This document shows positions 41,035 to 50,855 of a stretch of 64,000 bases of DNA, in pieces. The stretch's first letter is position 1; each line of letters opens with the position of its first letter. The position numbers and the translations under genes are program-made. Source of the DNA: Cellulomonas sp. WB94 (lineage in GTDB: Bacteria; Actinomycetota; Actinomycetes; Actinomycetales; Cellulomonadaceae); the NCBI RefSeq assembly GCF_003115775.1, contig NZ_QEES01000002.1:1550001-1614000 (forward strand), in the 5' to 3' direction. The notes beneath the pieces are model-generated. The model saw only the letters and a program-made list of their open reading frames with translations. It had not been told where the DNA came from and did no database searches.

Positions 41035-42495
41035 GTGCCTACGTTTGAGTCGTTCCGGCTTCCCGACGCCGGCGAGGGACTGACCGAGGCGGAGATCGTC
41101 GAGTGGCACGTCGCCGTCGGCGACACCGTCGCGGTCAACCAGGCGATCGTCGACATCGAGACCGCGAAGTCGCTCGTCGAGCTCCCGAGCCCGTATGCGG
41201 GCGTCGTGACGCAGATCCTCGTCGAGGTCGGCACGACGGTCGACGTCGGGGTACCCATCATCATCATCGACACCGATCCGGGCGGGGCGGCAGCGCCCGC
41301 GCCCGACGCCGGGCAGGCGAGCGCGCCTGTGGCGGACGACGCGGGCGCCGTCGACGGTCCGGCTGCCGGTGCGGCTCCGGCCAAGGAGGCCGTGCTCGTC
41401 GGGTACGGGGTCGGCGAGCAGGCGTCCGCACGTCGCGCCCGTGCGCCGCAGCCGAGCGGTGCGGTGACGTCCGGAGTGAGCGCAGCGACCCCGTCGGCCG
41501 CTGCGCCCGCACCCGCACCCACCCCGACGCCGGCTCCGGCGGCTACCGCGCGAGCCGCCACCCCGGCCGCCGCCACTGCCGAGCCGCACCATGCGCACGC
41601 CCTCGCCAAGCCGCCCGTCCGCAAGCTCGCGCGGGACCTCGGCGTCGACCTCGACTCGGTGAACCCGACGGGTCCGGGCGGGATCGTCACGCGCGAGGAC
41701 CTGCTGGCGCACTCGAACAACGCCCAGGTGCGTGCGCTCGCGACCTACCCGGACGACGCGGGCTGGCTCTCGCAGGGCGTCGTGTCCCCGGACGGTCGCC
41801 AGACGCGCGTCCCGGTCAAGTCGGTCCGCAAGCGCACGGCCGAGGCGATGGTGACGAGCGCGTTCAGTGCCCCGCACGTCACGGTGTTCCACACGGTCGA
41901 CGTCACGAAGACGATGAAGCTCGTCGCCCGGCTGCGAGAGGACCGCGAGTTCGCCGACGTGCGCGTGACGCCGCTGCTCATCGCCCTCAAGGCGCTCCTG
42001 CTCGCCGTCGACCGGCACCCTGAGATCAACGCGAGCTGGGACGACGCGGCCCAGGAGATCGTCTACAAGCACTACGTCAACCTCGGCATCGCGGCCGCGA
42101 CCCCCCGTGGGCTCGTCGTGCCGAACATCAAGGACGCGCACCGGCTCGGTCTCAAGGAGCTCGCGGTCGAGCTGGCGGCGCTCACGGCGACGGCGCGCTC
42201 TGGACGGGTCAGCCCGAAGGACATGTCCGACGGGACGATCACGGTCACGAACGTGGGCGTCTTCGGCATCGACACCGGCACGCCGATCCTCAACCCGGGC
42301 GAGGCGGCGATCCTCGCGTTCGGGGCGATCCGCGAGCAGCCGTGGGTGCACAAGGGCAAGATCCGGATCCGCAATGTGACCCAGCTCGCGCTGTCCGTCG
42401 ACCACCGGCTCGTGGACGGCGAGCTCGGGGCCCGCGTCCTGGCCGACATCGCCAAGGTGCTGATGGAGCCGGCGCACGGACTCGTCTGGGGCTGA
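41035..42495 (+). CDS. 2-oxoacid dehydrogenase dihydrolipoamide acyltransferase (E2)
   Basis: 486 residues. A single lipoyl domain (1-80) with the lipoylated Lys45 in DIETAKSLVELP, a long Ala/Pro/Thr linker (~85-180), a peripheral-subunit-binding domain (VRKLARDLGVDLDSVNPTGPGG, ~195-235) and the catalytic acyltransferase domain ending with HRLVDGELG, where His457 and Asp461 form the HxxxDG active site. It passes the acyl group from E1 to CoA. GTG 41035 follows GAGGAGG, 31 bp after E1 beta. An E3 (lipoamide dehydrogenase) gene is not in the window. Confidence 0.93.
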   Translation: MPTFESFRLPDAGEGLTEAEIVEWHVAVGDTVAVNQAIVDIETAKSLVELPSPYAGVVTQILVEVGTTVDVGVPIIIIDTDPGGAAAPAPDAGQASAPVADDAGAVDGPAAGAAPAKEAVLVGYGVGEQASARRARAPQPSGAVTSGVSAATPSAAAPAPAPTPTPAPAATARAATPAAATAEPHHAHALAKPPVRKLARDLGVDLDSVNPTGPGGIVTREDLLAHSNNAQVRALATYPDDAGWLSQGVVSPDGRQTRVPVKSVRKRTAEAMVTSAFSAPHVTVFHTVDVTKTMKLVARLREDREFADVRVTPLLIALKALLLAVDRHPEINASWDDAAQEIVYKHYVNLGIAAATPRGLVVPNIKDAHRLGLKELAVELAALTATARSGRVSPKDMSDGTITVTNVGVFGIDTGTPILNPGEAAILAFGAIREQPWVHKGKIRIRNVTQLALSVDHRLVDGELGARVLADIAKVLMEPAHGLVWG

Positions 42496-42552
42496 CGCCC
42501 GACCCCGCGGCATGCCGACCGGCCCCTGACGCCGGGCCTGACGGTCACGCCT

Positions 42553-42604
42553 GACGCACGAAGTGCGGGCCCGCCCTGACGGCGGACCCGCACTGTCGTG
42601 CGTC
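42553..42604. terminator. Hairpin between the E2 gene and the convergent transporter
   Basis: Long imperfect inverted repeat (GACGCACG ... GTGCGGGCCCGCC / GGCGGACCCGCAC ... CGTGCGTC) with a 5-nt loop. It lies between convergent stops, so it could serve both strands. Confidence 0.7.
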
Positions 42605-42623
42605 GGTCGACGAACGGTTCGCG

Positions 42624-44342
42624 CTACACCGCCTTCGCGGCCGCCTCGGCCTCGTTGTCGATCCGGCCCTGGATGCCCGACACGTTGCGCAGCGGCAGCT
42701 CGGGCAGGAGCACGGTCAGGACGAAGCCCAGCACCATGATCGCCGCGGCGATGAGCAGCACGAGGTCGATCGACTGCGCGAACCCGTCGAGGAACGGCCG
42801 GGCGAGGCGCGGGTCGAGCGCGTTGATGAACGACGAGTCGTTGATCGACGGCACCGTCCCGACGCCGCCGTGCCCGCCGATCATGGCGAGCACCGGGGCG
42901 TTCGCCGGGTCGGCCCGTACCGCCGGGTCGGCGAGTGCGGCCTGGAACCCTGCGGTCGGCGCGAGCCGGGCGAACGCGCTCGCGATGTTGCCGCCGACGG
43001 TCGAGAACAGGATGGACAGGAAGACGGCCGTGCCGAGCGTCCCGCCGACCTGCCGGAAGAACAGTGCCGAGGCCGTCGCGACACCCATGTCCTTGACGTG
43101 GACGGCGTTCTGCACGGCGAGGACGAGCGGCTGCATCGTGAACCCGAGCCCGAGCCCGAAGACCAGCGAGTCGGCGAAGATGACGAGCAGCGGGGTGTCG
43201 ACCGAGAGCCGCGAGAACAGCAGCGCGCCGATGCCCATGAGCACCGTGCCGATCACCGGGAAGATCTTGTAGCGCCCTGTCCGTGCGGTGAGCTGACCGG
43301 TCAGGATCGATCCGGACATGATCCCGACGGTGAACGGGATGAGCGTGAGCCCGGCGGCGGTCGGGGTCATGCCCTTGACGATCTGGAGGTACAGCGGCAG
43401 GGTCGCGAGCCCACCGAACATCCCGAGACCGATGACGACGTTCGCGCCCGAGCTCACTGCGAACGTGCGGTTACGGAACAGGTGCAGCGGCAGGAGCGCG
43501 TCGTCGCGTGCGACGACCTCGGCGAGCAGGAACAGCCCGATCCCGACGAGCCCGATCGCGTAGCAGAGCAGCGCACGGCCCGAACCCCAGCCCCACTCGC
43601 GGCCCTGCTCCGCGATGAGCAGCAGCGGCACGAGGCCGACGACCAGCGCGAGGGCGCCCGGCCAGTCGATGCGGTGGTCGACGCGGGTGATGGGCGGCAG
43701 GTGGAGCACCCGCCAGATCACGAGCAGCCCGATGAGCCCGATCGGCACGTTGATGAGGAAGACCCAGCGCCAGCCGGTGATGCCGAAGATGGAGTCGGCG
43801 CCCGCGAAGAACCCGCCCACGACCGGGCCGAGGACGGACGACGTGCCGAACACCGCGAGGAACATGCCCTGGTACCGGGCGCGCTCGCGGGGCGGCACGA
43901 GGTCGCCGAGGATCGTGAACGCGAGGGACATGAGCCCGCCCGCGCCGAGCCCCTGGATCCCGCGGAACGCGGCCAGCTGGTACATCGAGCTCGCCGTGCC
44001 GGAGAGCACCGAACCGAAGACGAACAGGGCGATCGCGCCGAGGTAGAACGGCTTGCGCCCGTAGATGTCGGAGAGCTTGCCGTACAGCGGCGTCGCGATC
44101 GTCGACGTCATCAGGTAGGCCGTCGTGACCCACGCCTGGAGCGAGAGACCGTTGAGGTCGTCGCCGATGGTGCGGATCGACGTGGCCACGATGGTCTGGT
44201 CGAGGGCGCCGAGGAACATCCCGATCATGAGCCCGCCGAGGATCGTGAGGATCTGGCGGTGCGTGGGCGCGACGCTCGGGCGCGCGGGAACGGGGGCTGC
44301 GGCGTCGACCGGGGGGATCGGCGAGCGGGAGGTCTGGGACAC
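42624..44342 (-). CDS. MFS drug-efflux transporter, DHA2 (EmrB/QacA) family
   Basis: 572 residues with 14 transmembrane helices. DHA2 signatures are present: LGALDQTIVATSIRTIGDDL (motif D1-like, with the membrane Asp), GKLSDIYGRKPFYL (motif A), RGIQGLGAGGLMSLAF (motif B) and VLGPVVGGFF (motif C). It is likely a proton-coupled exporter of toxic or lipophilic compounds. The GTG at 44342 has GAGAGG at good spacing; an ATG at 44426 with GAAGGGG is an equally credible start that adds 28 residues. Divergent from copC. Confidence 0.9.
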   Translation of the reverse strand: MSQTSRSPIPPVDAAAPVPARPSVAPTHRQILTILGGLMIGMFLGALDQTIVATSIRTIGDDLNGLSLQAWVTTAYLMTSTIATPLYGKLSDIYGRKPFYLGAIALFVFGSVLSGTASSMYQLAAFRGIQGLGAGGLMSLAFTILGDLVPPRERARYQGMFLAVFGTSSVLGPVVGGFFAGADSIFGITGWRWVFLINVPIGLIGLLVIWRVLHLPPITRVDHRIDWPGALALVVGLVPLLLIAEQGREWGWGSGRALLCYAIGLVGIGLFLLAEVVARDDALLPLHLFRNRTFAVSSGANVVIGLGMFGGLATLPLYLQIVKGMTPTAAGLTLIPFTVGIMSGSILTGQLTARTGRYKIFPVIGTVLMGIGALLFSRLSVDTPLLVIFADSLVFGLGLGFTMQPLVLAVQNAVHVKDMGVATASALFFRQVGGTLGTAVFLSILFSTVGGNIASAFARLAPTAGFQAALADPAVRADPANAPVLAMIGGHGGVGTVPSINDSSFINALDPRLARPFLDGFAQSIDLVLLIAAAIMVLGFVLTVLLPELPLRNVSGIQGRIDNEAEAAAKAV

Positions 44343-44560
44343 GGGTACCTCTCGGGGGTGTGCGGTCACGGACGGCGTCGAGGCCGGGGTGGAGCCCTCG
44401 GGCTCCGGCGAGCGTGGCGGGCGCATGACGCGCCCCTTCCCAGTGAAGGTCCACAACCTCGTGTGCCGCGACACTATTCCGAGCCTCCGACACGGCCCGG
44501 TCGCCGATCTGGGCACCCGTGCGGTCCTCGATCGGGTCCGCTCGGCCCCCCGAACGCGTG

Positions 44561-45256
44561 ATGATGGTGCCCGTGAGTGCAGCCACCGCAAGTCGCCGAG
44601 CCGTCGTCGTCCTCGCGCTGGCAGCCGTCGCCGCGCTCGTCGGCGCCGGCGCCGCGCAGGCCCACAACACGCTCGTCTCGACCGATCCCGTCGACGGTTC
44701 GACCGTCGCGGTGGCGCCCCCGCGCGTGACGCTGACGTTCAACGAGCCCGCGCGGTCGCTGGGCACCGAGGTCGTCGTGACGGCGCCCGACGGGACGACT
44801 GTCAGCACCGGTGACCCGGTCGTGGACGGTGCCGCCGTGAGCCAGGACCTGTCGGGCGCGCTGCCCGCGGGGGCCTACACCGTGACGTGGCGGGTCACCT
44901 CGGCCGACGGGCACCCGCTCGAGGGTGTCCTCTCGTTCACGGCAACCGGGGCCACGACCGTCGGCGGCGCCGCTGCCGTGACGCCCACGCCGAGCCCCAC
45001 ACCCACGTCCACACCCACGCCGACCCCGTCGACCACGGCACCGGCCGCCACCGCCTCGATCGCGCCGGTGGCGCCGGCGGGCGGGGCCGAGATCGGGCCC
45101 CTCGTCACCGACCAGGACGCCGACGACGACGGGACCCTCAGTGGCGTCGTCGTCGCGGCCGTCGCTGCTGTCGTCCTCGTCCTCGTCGTCGCCGGAACGG
45201 TTCTCGTCCGCCACCGTCGTGCGCGCGCGCTGCGTTCGCGCTCCGCCCGGTCGTGA
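44561..45256 (+). CDS. copC: CopC-domain copper resistance protein
   Basis: 231 residues. A signal peptide ends at GAGAAQA and leaves an N-terminal His (HNTLVSTDPVDGS), the Cu(II)-binding His1 of CopC. The CopC beta-barrel spans ~37-130 with a second His in SADGHPLEG. A Thr/Pro spacer (PTPSPTPTSTPTPTP) and a C-terminal transmembrane helix anchor it outside the membrane. Several starts within 12 nt (ATG 44561, ATG 44564, GTG 44573) are possible. copD begins 4 bp downstream. Confidence 0.88.
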   Translation: MMVPVSAATASRRAVVVLALAAVAALVGAGAAQAHNTLVSTDPVDGSTVAVAPPRVTLTFNEPARSLGTEVVVTAPDGTTVSTGDPVVDGAAVSQDLSGALPAGAYTVTWRVTSADGHPLEGVLSFTATGATTVGGAAAVTPTPSPTPTSTPTPTPSTTAPAATASIAPVAPAGGAEIGPLVTDQDADDDGTLSGVVVAAVAAVVLVLVVAGTVLVRHRRARALRSRSARS

Positions 45257-45260
45257 CCCC

Positions 45261-47360
45261 GTGACGGCCCGCTCGCCTGCCCCTGCCGCGCCCGTGCCGG
45301 CGATCGCTTCGACGCCGCCCGACCACCGCGGCGCCACGCCCGCCGTGCGTGTCGCGGTGCTGGCCGCCGCCGGCCTCACGGCCGCGCTCATCGGGGTCTG
45401 GTTCTCCGGCGCAGCGCTCCCGACCGTGCTGCGCGACCCGGGTGCGCTCGTCCGGTGGGGTCTGCCCGTCGCCACGATCCTGAGCGAGCTCGCCGGGGCG
45501 CTGACCCTCGGCGCCCTGGTCCTCGCGGTCGGGATCCTGCCGCGTCGCGCGCCCGCCCGTCACCCGGGCGATCCCGCCGACCGGTCCGCGACCCCACCGC
45601 CTGGGCTCGGCGACGCCTACCCGCGTGCGCTGCTCGTCGCGGGGGTCGCGGCCGCGGCCTGGACGGTGCTGAGCCTCGCGACGCTCGTCCTGACGTACGC
45701 GAACGTCGCCGGGCTGCCGCTCGACGCACCGACGTTCGGCCAGGAGATCGGCGACTACGTGTCGAGCTTCGACCTCGGCCGCGCCCAGCTCGAGGTCGTC
45801 GTCCTCGCGGCGGTCGTCGCGGCGCTCGCGCTCGTCGTCGCGACCCCGACCGGCGCGGCATGGGCCACGGTTCTCGTCGTCGTCGCGCTGTGGCAGCAGG
45901 GGCAGACGGGTCACGCGGCGGGGACCGCGAGCCACGAGGTCGCGACGTCGGCCATGTTCCTGCACCTCGTCGGCGCTGCCGTGTGGGTCGGGGCCCTCGG
46001 GGTGCTCGCCGTCCTGGCCCGATGGCTGGGTCGCGACGTCGGGCCGGCGGCCGCGCGGTACTCCGTGGTCGCCGGCTGGTGCCTCGCGGCGGTCGGGGTG
46101 TCCGGGCTCGTCAACGCCGTCATCCGGCTGGGCGGGTTCGACGGGCTCGCGACGCGGTACGGCGTCCTCGTGCTGGTCAAAGCCCTGCTGCTCGTCGTGC
46201 TCGGCGCGCTGGGCCTGGCGCACCGGCGCGCCGCGATCCCGCGCCTGACCGCCGCGGAAGGTGCGGGCTGGCTGTTCTGGCGCCTCGTGCTCGTCGAGCT
46301 CGCGGTCATGGGTGCCGTCTCGGGCGTCGCGGTCGCGCTCGCGTCGTCGGCCCCGCCGGTGCCGCAGACGGCCGTCGTCGCGCGCACGCCCGCCGTCATC
46401 GTCACGGGCCACCCCCTGCCGCCCGAGCCGACCACGCTGCGCTGGCTCACGCTGTGGCGCTGGGACGTCGTGCTCGTGGCGCTCGCGGTCGCGGGCCTCG
46501 TCGTCTACGTGCGGTGGGCGTGGCGGCTGCACCGTCGCGGCGACGCCTGGCCGGTGTCACGGACGATCTCCTGGGTCGTCGGGATGGTGCTGTTCTTCTG
46601 GACGACGAACGGCGGACCGGCGGTCTACGGGCACGTGCTGTTCAGTGCCCACATGCTCGAGCACATGGTCCTCGCGACCGTCATCCCCATCTTCCTGGCG
46701 CTCGCCGCCCCGGTCACGCTCGCGCTGCGCGCCCTGCCCGTGCGCCAGACGGTCGTCCGCGGCGACGCCTCGCGCGGTCCTCGCGAGTGGATCCTCGTGC
46801 TGGTGCACAGCCGGTGGGGGCAGCTCTTCGCACACCCGCTGGTCGCCGCCGCCAACTTCGCCGGCTCGATGATCGCCTTCTACTACACGGGCATCTTCGA
46901 GTGGACGCTGCGCAGCCCCGTCGGGCACCTCGCGATGGCCGTCCACTTCTCGCTCGTCGGCTACCTCTTCGTCAACGCGCTCATCGGCGTCGACCCCGGC
47001 CCGACGCGGCCTGCGTACCCGCAGCGGCTGCTCCTGCTGTTCGCAACGATGGGGTTCCATGCGTTCTTCGGGGTGACCCTCATGTCCGGGGACGCGCTGC
47101 TCGCGGCCGACTGGTTCGGTCTGCTCGGACGGCCGTGGGGGCCGACGGCGCTCGCGGACCAGCAGACCGGCGGTGGCATCGCGTGGGGGATCGGCGAGCT
47201 GCCGACCCTCGCGCTGGCCGTCGCGGTCGCGGTGTCCTGGTCGCGCGCCGACGACCGGACCGCTCGCCGACGCGACCGCCAGGTCGACCGCGAGGGTGAC
47301 GTCGAGCTCGACGAGTACAACGCGATGCTCGCGCGGATGGCTCGCCATGACGACGAATGA
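45261..47360 (+). CDS. copD: CopD / CtaG-like (cytochrome c oxidase assembly) fusion membrane protein
   Basis: 699 residues, about 15-16 transmembrane helices. The N-terminal half is the CopD copper-import domain (GQTGHAAGTASHEVATSAMFLHLVGAAVWVGAL contains its conserved His residues). The C-terminal half is a CtaG/caa3-type cytochrome c oxidase assembly domain (GHVLFSAHMLEHMVLA, FHAFFGVTLMSGD). This fusion is common in actinomycetes and probably moves copper from CopC toward cuproenzymes. GTG start. Soluble charged C-terminal tail. Forms a pair with copC, separate from csoR-copZ-copA. Confidence 0.88.
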   Translation: MTARSPAPAAPVPAIASTPPDHRGATPAVRVAVLAAAGLTAALIGVWFSGAALPTVLRDPGALVRWGLPVATILSELAGALTLGALVLAVGILPRRAPARHPGDPADRSATPPPGLGDAYPRALLVAGVAAAAWTVLSLATLVLTYANVAGLPLDAPTFGQEIGDYVSSFDLGRAQLEVVVLAAVVAALALVVATPTGAAWATVLVVVALWQQGQTGHAAGTASHEVATSAMFLHLVGAAVWVGALGVLAVLARWLGRDVGPAAARYSVVAGWCLAAVGVSGLVNAVIRLGGFDGLATRYGVLVLVKALLLVVLGALGLAHRRAAIPRLTAAEGAGWLFWRLVLVELAVMGAVSGVAVALASSAPPVPQTAVVARTPAVIVTGHPLPPEPTTLRWLTLWRWDVVLVALAVAGLVVYVRWAWRLHRRGDAWPVSRTISWVVGMVLFFWTTNGGPAVYGHVLFSAHMLEHMVLATVIPIFLALAAPVTLALRALPVRQTVVRGDASRGPREWILVLVHSRWGQLFAHPLVAAANFAGSMIAFYYTGIFEWTLRSPVGHLAMAVHFSLVGYLFVNALIGVDPGPTRPAYPQRLLLLFATMGFHAFFGVTLMSGDALLAADWFGLLGRPWGPTALADQQTGGGIAWGIGELPTLALAVAVAVSWSRADDRTARRRDRQVDREGDVELDEYNAMLARMARHDDE

Positions 47361-47408
47361 CGCACTCCCGACACCCTGAGCACACAGGGCCGTGGTAGGA
47401 CGTAGCTC

Positions 47409-49556
47409 GTGACCGCCACGACACCTGAGCCGACCGCAGCTCCTCCAGCAGCGCCGACCCCCGAGCCGAACGCAGCGCCGCGGCCCTTCCACGACCTTGA
47501 CGAGTACGTCGCGCTGCCCAGACTGTCGGGGCTCACGCTCTCGAAGGACGGCCGCCGGCTCGTCACGGCCGTCTCGACCCTCGACGCGAAGCGCACCGCG
47601 TACGTCACGGCGCTGTGGGAGGTCGACCCGTCGGGCGAACGGCCTGCACGACGCGTGACCCGCAGCGCGAAGGGCGAGTCCAGCGCGGCGTTCACGCCGT
47701 CGGGCGACCTGCTGTTCACGTCGGCGCGTCCCGACCCCGAGCCGCGCGACGGCGCCACCGAGGAGCCCGTACCGGCCCTCTGGCTGCTGCCCGCGGACGG
47801 CGCCGAGGCGCGCGTCGTCGCGGACCGTGCGGCGGGGTTCGCAAGCGTCCATGTCGCCAACGACGCCGGCGTGGTGCTGCTCGGCTCGGACGTCCTGCCG
47901 CGCGCCCTCGACGACGCGGACGACGACAGGCTGCGCAAGGCCCGCAAGGACAAGAAGGTCGGCGCGATCCTGCACACCGGGTACCCCGTGCGGTATTGGG
48001 ACCACGACCTGGGCCCGGCCGAGCCGCACCTGTTCGCGGCCACGGTCCGCGCCGACCTCACCGCGACGCGCGCGGGCGACCCGGACCCGCGGCTCGAGCT
48101 CCGGGACGTCACTCCCCTCGTCGGGCAGGCCCTCACGGAGCAGGCCGCAGCGCTCTCGCCCGACGGCCGCACGGTCGTCTCAGGTTGGTCGGTCCCGCTC
48201 GCGCGCGGGGAGCTGCGCAGCCGGCTCGTGGCGATCGACGTCGCGACCAGCGAGCGCCGCGTCCTCGTCGACGACCCGGATGCCGAGCTCGGGTCTCCGG
48301 TCGTGTCGCCGGACGGCCGCTGGGTCGCATACAGCCGCGAGACCCTCGCGGCGCCGGACAGTGCACCGCGCGTCGAGCTGTGGGTCGTGGGTCTCGACGG
48401 CTCGGGCACTCGGCAGCTCGCCGCCGGCTGGGACCGGTGGCCCCACGGTGCGATCTGGGCCCCGGACTCGGCCTCGCTCCTGGTGCTCGCGGACGACGAC
48501 GGCCGCGGCCCGGTGTTCCGGGTCGACCTGCGGGAGGGGTCGGTCACGCGCCTGACCTGCGACGACGCGGTCTTCAGCGACCTTCAGGTCAGCCCGGACG
48601 GGTCCGCGCTGTACGCCTTGCGCGCGTCGTACCTCGCGCCCGCGCACCCGGTGCGGATCGACCTCGCCGTCGCCACGTCGTCAGGTGCGCCCGTCGCAGC
48701 AACCCCGCTGCCGGCCCCCGCCCCCTTGCCCGTGCTTCCCGGCCGCCTCACCGAGATCGAGACCACCGCCGACGACGGCTCCCGCGTGCGCGCCTGGCTC
48801 GCACTGCCCGACGACGCGTCGCCGACCACCCCCGCCCCACTCCTGCTCTGGATCCACGGCGGCCCGCTCGGGTCGTGGAACGCGTGGTCGTGGCGGTGGA
48901 ACCCGTGGCTGCTCGTCGCCCAGGGGTATGCGGTGCTGCTCCCCGACCCGGCCCTGTCGACCGGGTACGGGCAGGAGTTCGTCCAGCGCGGCTGGGGGTC
49001 GTGGGGCGGCGCGCCGTTCACCGACCTCATGGCCGCGACCGACGCGGCGGTCGCGCGCCCGGACATCGACGCGACCCGGACGGCCGCGATGGGCGGCTCG
49101 TTCGGCGGGTACATGGCGAACTGGGTCGCGGGGCACACCGACCGGTTCCGCGCGATCGTCACGCACGCGAGCCTGTGGGCGCTCGACCAGTTCGGCCCGA
49201 CGACCGACGCGTCGTACTACTGGCAGCGCGAGATGACCGCCGAGATGGCCGACGACAACTCGCCGCACCTCCACGTCGGCAAGATCGTCACGCCGATGCT
49301 CGTCGTGCACGGCGACAAGGACTACCGCGTGCCGATCGGCGAGGGCCTGCGGCTCTGGTACGACCTCGTGTCGCGGTCGGGCCTCGCAGCCGACGACGAC
49401 GGCGTGACGCCGCACCGGTTCCTGTACTTCCCCGACGAGAACCACTGGGTCCTCTCGCCGCAGCACGCGATCATCTGGTACCAGGTCGTCGAGGCGTTCC
49501 TGGCTCAGCACGTGCTGGGGGACGAGGCGCCCGGCCTGCCGGAGCTGCTCGGCTGA
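47409..49556 (+). CDS. S9-family prolyl oligopeptidase-like serine peptidase
   Basis: 715 residues, cytosolic (no signal peptide). A beta-propeller occupies ~30-430 (TolB/DPP-like repeats such as VVSPDGRWVAYSRET, QVSPDGSALYALRAS) and gates an alpha/beta-hydrolase domain from ~450. Catalytic triad: Ser in MGGSFGGYM, Asp in HGDKDYRVP, His in FPDENHWV. It is an acylaminoacyl-peptidase/dipeptidyl-peptidase type enzyme cleaving short peptides. GTG start 48 bp after copD; no functional link is evident. Confidence 0.9.
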   Translation: MTATTPEPTAAPPAAPTPEPNAAPRPFHDLDEYVALPRLSGLTLSKDGRRLVTAVSTLDAKRTAYVTALWEVDPSGERPARRVTRSAKGESSAAFTPSGDLLFTSARPDPEPRDGATEEPVPALWLLPADGAEARVVADRAAGFASVHVANDAGVVLLGSDVLPRALDDADDDRLRKARKDKKVGAILHTGYPVRYWDHDLGPAEPHLFAATVRADLTATRAGDPDPRLELRDVTPLVGQALTEQAAALSPDGRTVVSGWSVPLARGELRSRLVAIDVATSERRVLVDDPDAELGSPVVSPDGRWVAYSRETLAAPDSAPRVELWVVGLDGSGTRQLAAGWDRWPHGAIWAPDSASLLVLADDDGRGPVFRVDLREGSVTRLTCDDAVFSDLQVSPDGSALYALRASYLAPAHPVRIDLAVATSSGAPVAATPLPAPAPLPVLPGRLTEIETTADDGSRVRAWLALPDDASPTTPAPLLLWIHGGPLGSWNAWSWRWNPWLLVAQGYAVLLPDPALSTGYGQEFVQRGWGSWGGAPFTDLMAATDAAVARPDIDATRTAAMGGSFGGYMANWVAGHTDRFRAIVTHASLWALDQFGPTTDASYYWQREMTAEMADDNSPHLHVGKIVTPMLVVHGDKDYRVPIGEGLRLWYDLVSRSGLAADDDGVTPHRFLYFPDENHWVLSPQHAIIWYQVVEAFLAQHVLGDEAPGLPELLG

Positions 49557-49720
49557 CGCGCTCCGGTGGGCGGTCCACCCCGCTGACTGCCTGGTCCGAT
49601 GCCCCGGCCGCCAGCACCGCACCGGGTGAGGTGTGTCCGCTCAGCGCGCGGGTTCGGGGGGTTCTTGCGAGACTCGGAACCGCAGCGGGCGCATGGCCCG
49701 CACACAGGTGAGGAGCACAC

Positions 49721-49951
49721 ATGGGTATCGGTGGCGGAATCGGCCTGATGATCATCGGCGCCATCCTGGCGTTCGCGGTGCGCGACAACGTCAGCGGTGT
49801 CGACCTCACGATGATCGGCTACATCTGCATCGCCGGGGGTGCTCTCGCGCTGATCCTGAGCCTGGTGCTCAACGCACAGCGCGCGAACACGACCCACCGC
49901 GAGGTCATCGAGCGGCACGACGACACGAGGCTGCCGCCGCCCGTCGTCTGA
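49721..49951 (+). CDS. DUF6458 small membrane protein
   Basis: 76 residues with two transmembrane helices: MGIGGGIGLMIIGAILAFAV and TMIGYICIAGGALALILSLVL, separated by the short loop RDNVSGVDL. This is the standard DUF6458 arrangement of actinobacteria. ATG after GTGAGGAGCACAC. Function unknown. Confidence 0.88.
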   Translation: MGIGGGIGLMIIGAILAFAVRDNVSGVDLTMIGYICIAGGALALILSLVLNAQRANTTHREVIERHDDTRLPPPVV

Positions 49952-49963
49952 CCGCTGCGGATC

Positions 49964-50683
49964 TCAGGAGCTCGCCGACGCGATGATCGCGGCGGCGAGC
50001 TCCGCGGGTCGTGACAGCATCGGCCAGTGGCCGGTCGGCACGTCGACGTAGGTGACATCGAGGTCGCCCAGCTCGGTGTGGAGCGGCGGGCCGGAGTGCG
50101 CGAGGGTGCGCAGCACCTCGGACGGCAGGCTCGAGCAGATCACCGTGACCGGCACGGCGAGGCGCCGTGGGTCGCTGACCCGCACGGGCTCGCGCGCCGG
50201 GCCCGCGGGGTGCGGCACGTCACGCGCCCGGAATGCGGCTCGCATGGCGTCGTCCAGCCCCTCGGCGCTCGTCCCGACAGCCTCGAGGGACGCCCACGAC
50301 GGCAGCGGTATCTCCACGGCATCCGACGGTAGGTCGGGGGAGATGGCCGCGCCGTCCGCGAGTGGGCCGCTGTCGACGTAGACCGCGCGGCGCACGCGCT
50401 CGGGCACCCGGTCGACGACCTCGCCGACGAGCGCACCGCCACCGCTGTGCCCCACGAGCAGCACCCCGGGCGGGAGCGACTCGACGAGCCGGACGACGCT
50501 GCCCACGTGGTCCTCGCGCGTGACGGCCGACCGGTCGGCCTCCACCGACTCCAGCCCTGGCAGCGTCACGGCGTGGGGTTCGAGCCCCGCGTCGCGCAGG
50601 GGCCCGACGACGTCGTCCCAGGCCCAGGCGCCGAGCCAGAAGCCGGGGACGAGCACGACATGAGGGTTCCCGAAGTTCGCCAT
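49964..50683 (-). CDS. Alpha/beta hydrolase
   Basis: 239 residues, a small single-domain hydrolase of the esterase/MhpC-EstC type. HVVLVPGFWLGAWAWDDVV carries the oxyanion-hole region, LVGHSGGGALVG the nucleophile elbow, and VDVPTGHWPMLSRP the C-terminal His. The acid is probably the Asp in ELGDLDVTYVD. ATG 50683 (MANFGNPH) is preferred; GTG 50698 is possible. Convergent with the DUF6458 gene. Substrate unknown. Confidence 0.85.
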   Translation of the reverse strand: MANFGNPHVVLVPGFWLGAWAWDDVVGPLRDAGLEPHAVTLPGLESVEADRSAVTREDHVGSVVRLVESLPPGVLLVGHSGGGALVGEVVDRVPERVRRAVYVDSGPLADGAAISPDLPSDAVEIPLPSWASLEAVGTSAEGLDDAMRAAFRARDVPHPAGPAREPVRVSDPRRLAVPVTVICSSLPSEVLRTLAHSGPPLHTELGDLDVTYVDVPTGHWPMLSRPAELAAAIIASASS

Positions 50684-50855
50684 GTACCGAGACTGCACCG
50701 ACCCTCCGACACGAGCCTCGCCGGCCTTTGGCGGGGCTGCTCGGCGGGGTCGCTCGGCGGGGCTGGACGCGTGTCGCGGCGGGCGCTAGGACTGTGACGC
50801 GGACCGACAACAGCGAGGGGGCGCACGTGGCAGCGCGCACGGACAGGCGGCCCCG